Of a stretch of DNA of 64,000 nt, positions 50,229 through 58,553 are shown piece by piece. The stretch covers positions 1 to 64,000 of the forward strand of contig CALHRZ010000003.1 in the NCBI GenBank assembly GCA_938038445.1. The letters are read 5' to 3'. The notes beneath the pieces are model-generated. The model made no database searches. It was not told where the DNA came from and worked only from the letters and a program-made list of their open reading frames with translations. Both the position numbers and the translations under genes were made by a program. The DNA comes from an uncultured bacterium. GTDB lineage: Bacteria > Verrucomicrobiota > Kiritimatiellia > CAIKKV01. Position 1 is the first letter of the stretch, and every line of letters begins with the position of its first letter.

Positions 50229-51437
50229 TTATTTAGTGAGGAGTTTTTTCAGTTCGCGGGTGAGCAGCGGGACGACCTGGAAGAGATCCCCTACGATCCC
50301 GAAGGAGGCGTGCTTGAAGATGGGGGCATCGGGGTCTCGGTTAATGGCCACGATGATATCGGATGACTGCATGCCCGCGAGGTGTTGAATTTGTCCGCTG
50401 ATTCCGACCGCGATATAGATTTTCGGGCAGACGGTTTTGCCGGTCTGGCCGACCTGATGGGCGTAGGGAATCCAGTCGGCATCCACGGCGGCGCGGGAGG
50501 CGCCGACGGCGGCGCCGAGAACATCGGCCAGTTCGCGAATGAGAGCGAAGTTTTCCGCTTTTTGGAGTCCGCGGCCGCCGGAGACGATGATATCGGCGTC
50601 CGCGAGATTGACTTTAAAAGCGTTTTGGGGTTCGAAACCGATTCGGCGGGCTTTTGAGTAAAGGAGGGCGTCGTGAAGGGTTTGGAGAAGGACTTTCCCC
50701 TGGCGTGTAGGGTCGCCGGGGCGCTGTTTCATGACCTTGGGTCGAACGGTTGCCATTTGGGGTCTGGCATTAGGCGTTTTGATACAGGCCATGATATTTC
50801 CGCCGAAGGCGGGTCGTGTTTGGAGCAGGAGATTTGTTTCGGGTTCGATATCGAGGCCGGTGCAATCGGCGGTCAGTCCCGCTCGGAGGGGGACGGCCAC
50901 GCGGGCCGCGAGGCTACGGCCGATGGTGGTGGCGCCGTAAAGGATCACGGCGGGTTTATGGGCGGCGCTGAGGTGGCGGAGGACCTGCGCATAGCGTTCG
51001 TCCTGGTAGGCGGCCAAATCGGGATGATCGGCCGCGAGGACGTAATCGGCGCCGGCTTCGATAAGGGGGCGGGTCATTGCGTCGGTGATGGGGTGAGCGA
51101 AGAGGATAGCGCCCACGCGCTGGTTCAGTTTATCGGCCAATTCCCGCGCTTTTCCGAGCAGTTCGAAGGTGACGTGTTGAAACTCCTTGCCATTCCACTC
51201 TGCGTAGACCCAGACGTCCTGATCGTCCTGGGAGGCGGCGACGGTTTTTTCTTTTTTTTCGATTGTGATGGCCTCGACGGGGCAGGTTTGGGCGCAGGCA
51301 CCGCAGAGGGTGCACTTTTCCAGATCGATGGCCGGCGGTTCGCCTGGACGTTCGCTCATGGCGGCGAAAGGGCAAACGGGAATGCAAGCGCCGCACTGGG
51401 TACAAATCTCGGGGTCTATGCGAATGGGAGGCTTCAT
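50229..51437 (-). CDS. etfA: Electron transfer flavoprotein alpha subunit with 2x[4Fe-4S] domain
   Basis: FAD-containing EtfA, 402 residues (standard about 315). The extra N-terminal 65 residues form a ferredoxin module with two CxxCxxCxxxCP clusters: Cys12, 15, 18, 22 and Cys42, 45, 48, 52. The EtfA body follows (VWVYAEWNGKEFQHVTFELL), with LYGATTIGRSLAARVAVPL and the FAD site in VSGGRGLQKAENFALIREL, VGASRAAVDADWIPYAHQVG and YIAVGISGQIQHLAGMQSSD. This ferredoxin fusion is found in anaerobic, often electron-bifurcating Etf complexes. etfB is 18 bases upstream. No acyl-CoA or lactate dehydrogenase partner is nearby. Confidence 0.93.
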   Translation of the reverse strand: MKPPIRIDPEICTQCGACIPVCPFAAMSERPGEPPAIDLEKCTLCGACAQTCPVEAITIEKKEKTVAASQDDQDVWVYAEWNGKEFQHVTFELLGKARELADKLNQRVGAILFAHPITDAMTRPLIEAGADYVLAADHPDLAAYQDERYAQVLRHLSAAHKPAVILYGATTIGRSLAARVAVPLRAGLTADCTGLDIEPETNLLLQTRPAFGGNIMACIKTPNARPQMATVRPKVMKQRPGDPTRQGKVLLQTLHDALLYSKARRIGFEPQNAFKVNLADADIIVSGGRGLQKAENFALIRELADVLGAAVGASRAAVDADWIPYAHQVGQTGKTVCPKIYIAVGISGQIQHLAGMQSSDIIVAINRDPDAPIFKHASFGIVGDLFQVVPLLTRELKKLLTK

Positions 51438-51455
51438 TGGAGGGTTCCTTCCTAT

Positions 51456-52253
51456 TTAGCGGGCGATCAGGGCCAGGGTATCCTTCAGCTTTTCGATCAG
51501 CCGTGGCACAGTTTCTTGGGGTTCGCCCGTGTAAATTTCTCCGCCGGAACGGACGGGAGGAGCAAAGATTCGGACGACGCGGGTTGGAGAGCCTTCCAGA
51601 CCGATGAGGGCGGGGTCACAACCGAGATCGGCGGCTGTCCAAACGGGGATCACGGCTTTTTTCGCGTTCATTTTGCCCTTGAGGGAAGGGATACGAGGCT
51701 CGTTGATCTCCTTGATGACGGTGAGGAGGCAGGGGAGGGAGGATTCGACGGTTTCGTTCCCCTCTTCGAGCGCCCGTTGGGCCACGATTCGATTGGTTTC
51801 GAGCGTTTCGATTTTTCGGACGTAAGTGATTTGGGGGATGTTGAGGTGGGCAGCGATGCCGGGTCCCACTTGGGCCGTATCGCCGTCTGTCGCCTGTTTG
51901 CCGCAGAGGATGAGGCGGACGTTGCCGAACTTTTCGATTGCCTTGGCGAGGGTGTAACTCGTGGCCCAGGTGTCACTGCCGGCGAAGGCGCGGTCGGAGA
52001 TTAGAACGGCGTCGTCGGCGCCCATGGCGATGGCCTCTCGGAGGGCGGATTCCGCCTGCCGTGGACCCATAGAAATAACGGTGACGCGTCCGGTGCCGAG
52101 GCGTGCTTTTAGCCGAAGCCCTTCTTCGATGGCGTACATGTCGAAGGGATTGACGATCGCGGCGACCCCCTCGCGGACGAGAGTATGGGTGACCGGGTCA
52201 ATTTTACAGTTTCCGGTTTCGGGGACCTGTTTGACGCAGACCACGATATGCAT
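51456..52253 (-). CDS. etfB: Electron transfer flavoprotein beta subunit
   Basis: Partner of EtfA, 265 residues. HIVVCVKQVPETGNCKIDP starts it, NPFDMYAIEEGLRLKARLG and LCGKQATDGDTAQVGPGIAA are the nucleotide-site motifs, and NEPRIPSLKGKMNAKKAVIP is the family recognition region. The NPFDMYAIEE and DGDTAQVGP sequence resembles the bifurcating type, in which the beta subunit holds FAD rather than AMP; that is inferred by likeness and not proven. ATG 52253 has AGGAG upstream, and a perfect TATAAT promoter lies about 45 bases upstream. Confidence 0.93.
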   Translation of the reverse strand: MHIVVCVKQVPETGNCKIDPVTHTLVREGVAAIVNPFDMYAIEEGLRLKARLGTGRVTVISMGPRQAESALREAIAMGADDAVLISDRAFAGSDTWATSYTLAKAIEKFGNVRLILCGKQATDGDTAQVGPGIAAHLNIPQITYVRKIETLETNRIVAQRALEEGNETVESSLPCLLTVIKEINEPRIPSLKGKMNAKKAVIPVWTAADLGCDPALIGLEGSPTRVVRIFAPPVRSGGEIYTGEPQETVPRLIEKLKDTLALIAR

Positions 52254-52295
52254 GTCGAGCTCTCCTGAAGCGAACGGGTCGTAAAAAAGTCATTT

Positions 52296-52323
52296 ATTAT
52301 AGGAGGATTGCCAGCGAAAACAA
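52296..52323 (-). promoter_or_regulatory. Promoter of etfBA
   Basis: On the - strand a perfect -10 TATAAT (52301-52296) has a TTGTTT -35 (52323-52318) 16 bases upstream. The start point would be near 52289, leaving a leader of about 35 bases to etfB. It lies in the divergent spacer shared with the cation transporter gene. Confidence 0.6.
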
Positions 52324-52387
52324 GGAGAAGTTGAAATTCTCGACAGATTCTGGCAGGGTTAGGAGGTTTTGGGGAGGACCCTTTACG

Positions 52388-53314
52388 ATGACACAGTCGG
52401 CTTCCCATGATGAGCACGACCGCCATGGAGCGATGTGGAACCCCTTGCCCCCGGCATCTTTGAGGCGGGTGACGGCGTGGAGTTTGGTATTGAACGTTTT
52501 GCTTAGCGTTCTCAAGCTTGCGGTGGGTTTTTGGGGAGGGAGTCGGACCTTGGTTGCCGATGCGGTGCATAGTTTTTCGGATTTGACGACGGACATTGCG
52601 GTGTGGGTAGGTTTACGGTACTGGTCGCGTCCGCCGGATGACGGGCATCCGTATGGGCATCGTCGCATTGAGACGCTGATCACGGCTGGTCTGGGGATTG
52701 CGTTGGCGGCTGTGGCGGGAGGCATTGGATGGGATGCACTGGTGATGTTGCGGACGCCCCATCCGCCTCGGCCACTGACGATTCTTCCGTTGATTGCCGC
52801 ATTGATTTCGATTGTGAGCAAGGAGTGGTTATATCGGTGGACGGTGGCGGTTGGCCGGCGGTGCGAAAGCGCGGCGGTGGTGGCTAACGCCTGGCATCAT
52901 CGGTCCGATGCGCTGAGTTCGATTCCTGCGGCGCTTGCGGTAGGGGTGGCGTGGTGGAAGCCGGAGTGGGGGCTCATTGACCATGTGGGCGCGTTGGTTA
53001 TGGCCCTTATCATTATACGGGTATCCTGGCAGATTGGATGGCCGGCTTTGCGGGAATTGACGGATGCTGGTGTGGGAGACCGAAATACCGAATGGATTCG
53101 GAGGACGGTGATGGGGACGCCGGGTGTTCGGGATGTGCACGCGGTGAGAACCCGGTTTATCGGCCCCCGCGTTCAAGTGGATCTTCACATTTTGGTAGAC
53201 GGTCGTTTAACGGTTCGGGATGGGCATGAAATTTCCGAGCAAGTCAAACGGCGGTTATTGCGGGATGGTCCATCGGTTGGGGACGTGGTGGTCCATTTTG
53301 AGCCGGAGGGTTAA
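52388..53314 (+). CDS. Cation diffusion facilitator family transporter
   Basis: Zn2+/Fe2+/Mn2+-type efflux antiporter in the inner membrane. It has 308 residues from ATG 52388, with GGGGAGG upstream. The transport-site residues are in LVADAVHSFSDLTTD (membrane helix 2) and NAWHHRSDALSS (helix 5). GHPYGHRRIETLI is the conserved loop between helices 2 and 3. The cytoplasmic C-terminal domain (about 220-308) has VHAVRTRFIGPRVQVDLHIL and HEISEQVKRRLL, with metal-site histidine. Metal choice is unknown. It diverges from etfBA and ends 12 bases from the opposing oxidoreductase gene. Confidence 0.9.
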   Translation: MTQSASHDEHDRHGAMWNPLPPASLRRVTAWSLVLNVLLSVLKLAVGFWGGSRTLVADAVHSFSDLTTDIAVWVGLRYWSRPPDDGHPYGHRRIETLITAGLGIALAAVAGGIGWDALVMLRTPHPPRPLTILPLIAALISIVSKEWLYRWTVAVGRRCESAAVVANAWHHRSDALSSIPAALAVGVAWWKPEWGLIDHVGALVMALIIIRVSWQIGWPALRELTDAGVGDRNTEWIRRTVMGTPGVRDVHAVRTRFIGPRVQVDLHILVDGRLTVRDGHEISEQVKRRLLRDGPSVGDVVVHFEPEG

Positions 53315-53326
53315 GGGGAGTGCGGT

Positions 53327-55330
53327 TTATGCGCCGGGCAGATCGGACTCCAGATTGAGCCCGCTGCATTCTGCGGGGGAGAGGGGAATACGGACAGCTT
53401 CGCAGTCGCGGCGGAGGTCAGGAAGGGAGCGGGGGGCGATGATTGCATAGACGGGGAAGGGCTGGGCGAGGGTATAGGCGAGGGCCAGAGAAGCGGGGGT
53501 CAATCCGCCGCGGCGTTCGGCAAGACGGCGGACGCGACTTAAGCGTTCGAGGTTTTCCGCTGTTCGCCAATGGGGGTCATGGGCATGGGATGTGTTTGCC
53601 GTGGGGGGTTGGAAGAAGAGGTGGGAGGAGGCCGTCCAAGCGAAGAGGGGGAGGTGATTTTGATCGAGCCAGGCGCGCATTTTGGGGGTGCAGGCGGAGA
53701 CGAGACCATCTTCGACGGGTTCGGCCATTTCGGCGAGGCCGAAGTAGTAGCAGGAAGCGGAAAAGCCTTGCAGATTGTGTTCGCGGGCGTAGGCGTTGGC
53801 GGCATCGAACCGGACGCGGTTCCAATTGGCGGCTCCGAACAGCCGGATGCGTCCGTTGCGGCGGTGCTCGTTGAGCACCTCGATGAAATCACCGACGGGG
53901 ACTTCGATGTTATCGCGCTGAAGCAGGTAGAGATCCACGTGATCGGTCTGGAGGCGATCGAGACTTTCGACGAGGTGGCGGGTAAGCCATTCGGGAGAAC
54001 AGAAAGGGGGGTAAGCTCCCCGCACGATGAGGGTGCAAGGTTCCCGAACGTTTCGCCGGTTCAACCAGTGACCGAGCAGTCGTTCCGCGCCGTTTCCATC
54101 GCAGGGGCAGCCGGGGTCGAATGTATTTCCGCCGGATTCGAAGAAGGCGTCGCACAGGGAAAAGAGGAGGGGTGCGCTGGAAAGTCCGTCTGTTCGAAGA
54201 ACGAGGCGGGAAAAGGGCTTTTCGCTATTGGAGAAGCGTTCACGCGGGATGAGGGGGGCCGCAGGGTACGCTAGGGGGCGGCCGTGGATGGGGGTGGTCA
54301 TTTCTTCCGGTTTTTCGGCGGGGTAGATGACGGGCACGGTAGCGCGCCAGCGGTCGAGGGTCTGCATGTTGCCGAGAGAATCGGTCCATCGCATGGCGGG
54401 GGATTGGCGCATTGGCAGGAAGGCGGCGACGTGGTCGGCGATTTGGGCGAAGAGGGGGTCCGAAGGGGGGATGGGAATTTCGCGCAATTCCTGTTTGCGT
54501 CCGAGTCGGATCTGGATGGGTGGCGGTTGTTCTTGGGGATGAAAGGGGCGGGGGACGATGATGCGGCCTTCGGAGCCGAAGAGGACGAGGTCATTATCGA
54601 GGCGGGCTGAAAGGGAGCAGGCGAGCTGAGCCAGCAGTCCGCCTTCGAAGCGGAGGATGGCCGTCGTGATGCGGTCGACCCCGCTTTCGGTTGGTACGCC
54701 GGAGCCGATCACTTCGAGGGGGTCGAGGAATTCTCGGTTGTGGATCCAGCCGGCGATGAGTCGGACGATGGACGTGGCGTAACAGCCGACGTCGAGGATT
54801 GCGCCGCCGCCGAGGCGGGGGTCGTACAGTCGGGAATGGGGGTCGAAAGGGGATGGGAAGCCGTAGGAGGCGCGGAGGAGGCGAATCTCGCCGACGGCTT
54901 GTTGCTGGACCAGATTGCGGAGGATGACTGTCTGGGGGTGGACGCGGTAGGCGAAGTTTTCCATTAGGAAAACGTCATGTTGTCGGACGGCGTCGAGTAC
55001 GGCGACGGCTTCGGGATGATTGAGGGTGAATGGTTTTTCACAGAGGATATGTTTTCCGGCTTCTGCGGCGCGGATGGCCCACATGGCATGGAAGGGATGG
55101 GGAAGGGCGATGAAAACGACCTCCACATCCGGATTTTCGAGGAGCGCCTCATAGGAGGCGTAGGAGAAGGGGATATGATGGGCTGCGGAGAACTCTTCAG
55201 CGGTTTTCGTGGTGCGGGAAGCCACGGCGAGGAGTCGGCCGGTGCGCGAAGCGGTGAGTGCTTTTGCGAAGACGGCGGCCATCTCGCCCGTTCCGAGGAT
55301 TCCCCACTGAATTTTGTCCGCGTAGGTCAT
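53327..55330 (-). CDS. Gfo/Idh/MocA oxidoreductase fused to degenerate aldo/keto reductase
   Basis: A 667-residue fusion. Residues 1-335 are a Gfo/Idh/MocA sugar or inositol dehydrogenase: Rossmann motif GILGTGEMAAVFAKAL, CEKPFTLN with Lys99, and the domain-two GGGAILDVGCYATSIVRLI. Residues 355-667 are an aldo/keto reductase barrel: FESGGNTFD, TDHVDLYLL, LFGAANWNRVRFDAANAYAR and QGFSASCYYFGLA. The canonical AKR tetrad is largely lost: Asp405 remains, but Tyr is replaced by Cys410, Lys by about Arg437 and His by Gln471. Similar fusions exist in Verrucomicrobiota. The second domain may be regulatory or structural. The neighbouring genes do not indicate the substrate. Confidence 0.85.
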   Translation of the reverse strand: MTYADKIQWGILGTGEMAAVFAKALTASRTGRLLAVASRTTKTAEEFSAAHHIPFSYASYEALLENPDVEVVFIALPHPFHAMWAIRAAEAGKHILCEKPFTLNHPEAVAVLDAVRQHDVFLMENFAYRVHPQTVILRNLVQQQAVGEIRLLRASYGFPSPFDPHSRLYDPRLGGGAILDVGCYATSIVRLIAGWIHNREFLDPLEVIGSGVPTESGVDRITTAILRFEGGLLAQLACSLSARLDNDLVLFGSEGRIIVPRPFHPQEQPPPIQIRLGRKQELREIPIPPSDPLFAQIADHVAAFLPMRQSPAMRWTDSLGNMQTLDRWRATVPVIYPAEKPEEMTTPIHGRPLAYPAAPLIPRERFSNSEKPFSRLVLRTDGLSSAPLLFSLCDAFFESGGNTFDPGCPCDGNGAERLLGHWLNRRNVREPCTLIVRGAYPPFCSPEWLTRHLVESLDRLQTDHVDLYLLQRDNIEVPVGDFIEVLNEHRRNGRIRLFGAANWNRVRFDAANAYAREHNLQGFSASCYYFGLAEMAEPVEDGLVSACTPKMRAWLDQNHLPLFAWTASSHLFFQPPTANTSHAHDPHWRTAENLERLSRVRRLAERRGGLTPASLALAYTLAQPFPVYAIIAPRSLPDLRRDCEAVRIPLSPAECSGLNLESDLPGA

Positions 55331-55441
55331 GGCATGACATTAGCTTTTTTGGCCGTTGCACGCAAGGGCGGGGTTGATGCACATTCGATTGTCCTTTACG
55401 ACGGCGGGCGACTTCCAGCATGCCATGGGGTTGAAAACGGG

Positions 55442-55471
55442 TTGCAGGGAGTGGGAATTCATTGATACAAT
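55442..55471 (+). promoter_or_regulatory. Extended -10 promoter of the unknown gene at 55491
   Basis: TACAAT (55466-55471, five of six) is preceded by TGA, giving the TGn extended -10 form; a weak -35 TTGCAG (55442-55447) is 18 bases upstream. The start point would be near 55478, so the leader to ATG 55491 is very short but retains the AAAGGA ribosome site. Confidence 0.55.
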
Positions 55472-55490
55472 AAAGATGGAAAGGACGAAC

Positions 55491-56108
55491 ATGGCACGGT
55501 TACTGAGCGATCGCCCCGACAATCCTTCTTCTGCTGGTGTTGGTGCCGACCGGTGGATAGTGCAGGGGACTGAATATGCCAATGCCGCGGCGAAGTTTTG
55601 GTCGGCCCTGCTGGACGAACGGGAGGAGGATTATCCGGCTGCTGATCGGCTGTATATGAGAGCTTCTTGTGGAAATCTTCTTCATCCGGGGTTGTTGGAT
55701 TTTCGGGTGGAGGTGGATGAAGCGGTTCTGGATGAGAAGGGATTGGATGCCTTGTTTCAGCAGGCGGCTGCTGAATGGGAATTGGTTGGTCCTCCGCCCC
55801 CGGTCAGGGTGGAAGTTGCGCAGGGGGAGCAAAAACTGGCGGCGATGGAACTTCCGCCGGACGTGATGGATGCCGAACTATTTCCACATTTTTTGTGTTG
55901 GCTTTTGGAATGGGCTGGGCTTTCGGAATTTGGATGGAATCGGAAGGCGGTAGAAGGGAGTTTTTTCGCTTTGGACCCCGATCGGGGTTTTTGCTATCAG
56001 ATTCGATTTCATCTGAGCAATTGCCATATTCACGAGGGGTTGTTCGATCGCACCGTGACGATTTGGGGGGAGCGGAGACGGAAAGAGCGTAAGGAGTCAG
56101 GCGCCTGA
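55491..56108 (+). CDS. Unknown soluble protein
   Basis: I do not recognise this protein. From ATG 55491, with AAAGGA six bases upstream, it has 205 residues and neither signal peptide nor membrane segment. It is acidic in the first two thirds (ALLDEREEDYPAADRLYMRA, EVDEAVLDEKGLDALF) and ends with a very basic tail (ERRRKERKES). Hydrophobic, Trp-rich stretches such as FLCWLLEWAGLSEFGWNRKA and VTIWGE, and GFCYQIRFHLSNCHIHEGLF, look like a folded alpha/beta domain. It has its own promoter and overlaps the opposing helicase gene by 12 bases at the 3' end. Confidence 0.75.
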   Translation: MARLLSDRPDNPSSAGVGADRWIVQGTEYANAAAKFWSALLDEREEDYPAADRLYMRASCGNLLHPGLLDFRVEVDEAVLDEKGLDALFQQAAAEWELVGPPPPVRVEVAQGEQKLAAMELPPDVMDAELFPHFLCWLLEWAGLSEFGWNRKAVEGSFFALDPDRGFCYQIRFHLSNCHIHEGLFDRTVTIWGERRRKERKESGA

Positions 56109-58535
56109 TTGCGCTTGCGAATCGACCCGCTTCCAGAACTCGGCGATCAGGGCAACGGGATCTTCGGCGACGATCAGTTCAGATTCCCAAAAAGAAGGGA
56201 ATTTGCTTCGATAGAGTTTATGGAGGAAGCGCCGGCCGATCAGCAGGATAAAACCGGTGTCCGTTTCCGTGCGAATCACGCGGCCGGCGGCCTGCACGGC
56301 ACGGATCATACCGGGGACGACGGAGGCGAGTTCGAAGCCTTTTCCTTTGCCATCCGTTTGTTCGTAATAGGCTTCGCGTAATTTTTGTTCGGGTGAGACG
56401 AGGGGGAGACCGGGTCCGATGACAAAAGCCCCAATGGCGAGGGGTCCGGGGTAGTCTACTCCTTCTGCGAAAACCCCGCCCTGTACGGCCGCCAGCAAGA
56501 GGGTTTCGGATTGGTTTTTGCGGAGGCGGTGCAGGATGGGGTCAGTGGCCATGGCCGGCGTTTGGGAAATGACGTGTTGGCGTTCTTGGGGTGTGAAATG
56601 GGCGAGCACCAGATCGCGGAACGCGAAGCTGGGAAAAAAAGCGAGATAGTTGCCTCGGCGGAGTTTCATGGTCCGGCGGAGAAGGTCTGCGATGGCTGCG
56701 GCGTTTCGGCACCGGGCATGGAAGGCGGTTTCCAGGGTTGGGACGATGAGAAGGAGGCGGTTTTGGGGTGGAAAGGGGGAAGGCAACTCAAGGGTTGCGA
56801 GGCGGGATTCTTCAAAGCCCAGGAGGCGTGCGCTGAAGGAAAAGGGGGTCAGGGTGGCGCTCATGAAGAGGGAGAAGGCAAACGAGGCGATGGCGGATTG
56901 AATAAAGACGGAGGGGTTGAGGCAGAGGAGGCGCAGGGAACGGGCATCCCAGAGAGCGGCGAAATAGTTGGGGGGTTCGGCGGCGCAGGCGCAAAAGGTA
57001 CGGAGTGTGAAGAGGGCGTCCAGGAGGGGATCAAGGCGGCGCGTGGATCCATTGGCGTAATTGGCATGGAGTGCGTCGGGGAGATTGGAGAGGCCGCTGA
57101 GCGCGAGGAAACAGGAAGGCATCAGCGTTTCGAGTGTCAGGGCGATCCGTTCGAAGAAACCGCGGTCGAGTTCTCCGGTCACGCAACGGCGTCCGGGGTT
57201 TTCTTCTTCGAGTTGTTTCCACGTCATCCGGTGATGACGGGTTATTTTGGCGAGCAAAACCCCTGTTTCGCGGAGCGCAGGCGGATCGGCGCCGAGGCAG
57301 GCGGTGGCCAGGCGGTCGAGGTGCGGGATATCGAGTTGCGGGGATCGTTCTTCGGCGACGCGTGCGGGAAGGCCATGTGCTTCATCCACGATGAGGTAGA
57401 GCGGGCGGTCGGTTGATGGGGGAAGGCGGAGGGCGACGGTTGGGTGGAAAATATAGTTGTAATCGGCGACGATCACCGTTGCCTCCCGGACAAGGGTCAT
57501 CGTGGTTTCGAATGGGCACAGCTTGGCGGCGAGTGCTTCTCGGGTGATTTGGGCACCGGTGAGAACGGCGGCTTGGCACAACGAAGCGATCAAACCACTG
57601 CCGGCCAAGCGGAGTCGGAACTGTTCGAGATGGGGGCAACGATCTTCGATGCAGAGCCAGTTTTCGAAGGGGCAGGAGCGTTCTTTTGAAGCGATTTGAA
57701 CGGCATAAGCAGGTCCTCCGGCGGGGAGCATGGCGGAGAGGGTTTGCAGTGCCAGCTCCTGCTGAGAGATCCGGCTGGTCAGGAAAAAGAGCCGGCCGTT
57801 GGTTTCGAGGGCGCGTTTAAGGAGAGGAAACAGAACGCCGGCGGTTTTGCCGGTGCCGGTGGGCGCCGAACAGAGCATGGGGCGTCCGGCGCTGCAAGCG
57901 GCCTCGACTTCGGCGATGAGGCGGCGTTGAGGCTCCCGGGGTACCCGATGGGGGAAGGGAAGTATCCGGGCGAGGCGTTCGCGTTGTTTTCGTTGGGCGG
58001 CCTCTTTTCGGACGTGTTCGATGATGCGATCCAGCCGTTCGAGCAGAAGGGATTCCGTTCGGTGGCGGTCGAAGGCGGCGTCGAACCGGCGGGTGCGTCC
58101 GGTTCCGGCCTCCCTATAGATTACGGCGCAACTGCGAACGTTTTTTCCGCTTTTTTGCAGAAGGAGTCCGTAAAGACAGGATTGATCGGCATGGGCGGGA
58201 TCCAGGTTCCATTCCGAAGGGGGGACGGGTTGGGGCAAGAGGGATTTGAGTTCCTCGACGATCCAACCGTTGCCGTTTGGGGCGGGGTAGACGCGGTCGG
58301 CCCGTCCTTCGATATGGATTTGGAGACCGCGGTAGTTCAGGTTGAGGGTAAGGGGGAGTTCCGCGAGGGTTTCGGCGTTTGGGCATGTTCGGCGTTCGTC
58401 CGCGTGAATGGCCGATCCGATGCGGCTGCGGAGGGTGGGGGAAAGTGGTCCGTTTCGGCCGGACTGAAGTGGCTCGCAAAGGAGGTCTTGGACGCTGAGG
58501 GCGAGCGTGCCGGCGGATTCGTCATATCGGATCAT
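56097..58535 (-). CDS. XPD/DinG-like iron-sulfur DNA helicase with N-terminal nuclease-like domain
   Basis: Superfamily 2 helicase of 812 residues, probably used in DNA repair. Residues 60-180 resemble a PD-(D/E)xK fold (HIEGRADRVY, then IVEELKS). The motor has Walker A LCSAPTGTGKTAG (about 222-233), DEAH in YLIVDEAHGLP (384-387) and motif VI in VPGMIRAVQAAGRVIRT. Between them are four cysteines (288, 295, 300, 340) in positions suited to the XPD-type [4Fe-4S] cluster. The start ATG at 58535 lacks a strong ribosome site and is 18 bases after the symporter stop, so the gene is probably in the same transcript. Its 3' end overlaps the gene at 55491. Confidence 0.85.
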   Translation of the reverse strand: MIRYDESAGTLALSVQDLLCEPLQSGRNGPLSPTLRSRIGSAIHADERRTCPNAETLAELPLTLNLNYRGLQIHIEGRADRVYPAPNGNGWIVEELKSLLPQPVPPSEWNLDPAHADQSCLYGLLLQKSGKNVRSCAVIYREAGTGRTRRFDAAFDRHRTESLLLERLDRIIEHVRKEAAQRKQRERLARILPFPHRVPREPQRRLIAEVEAACSAGRPMLCSAPTGTGKTAGVLFPLLKRALETNGRLFFLTSRISQQELALQTLSAMLPAGGPAYAVQIASKERSCPFENWLCIEDRCPHLEQFRLRLAGSGLIASLCQAAVLTGAQITREALAAKLCPFETTMTLVREATVIVADYNYIFHPTVALRLPPSTDRPLYLIVDEAHGLPARVAEERSPQLDIPHLDRLATACLGADPPALRETGVLLAKITRHHRMTWKQLEEENPGRRCVTGELDRGFFERIALTLETLMPSCFLALSGLSNLPDALHANYANGSTRRLDPLLDALFTLRTFCACAAEPPNYFAALWDARSLRLLCLNPSVFIQSAIASFAFSLFMSATLTPFSFSARLLGFEESRLATLELPSPFPPQNRLLLIVPTLETAFHARCRNAAAIADLLRRTMKLRRGNYLAFFPSFAFRDLVLAHFTPQERQHVISQTPAMATDPILHRLRKNQSETLLLAAVQGGVFAEGVDYPGPLAIGAFVIGPGLPLVSPEQKLREAYYEQTDGKGKGFELASVVPGMIRAVQAAGRVIRTETDTGFILLIGRRFLHKLYRSKFPSFWESELIVAEDPVALIAEFWKRVDSQAQSGA

Positions 58536-58553
58536 GAGCCGCAGTGGGGTTGG

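Noticed and set aside
50673-52004. Open frame of 443 codons on the + strand opposite etfBA
   Set aside because: Antisense shadow; etfA and etfB are unmistakable on the - strand.
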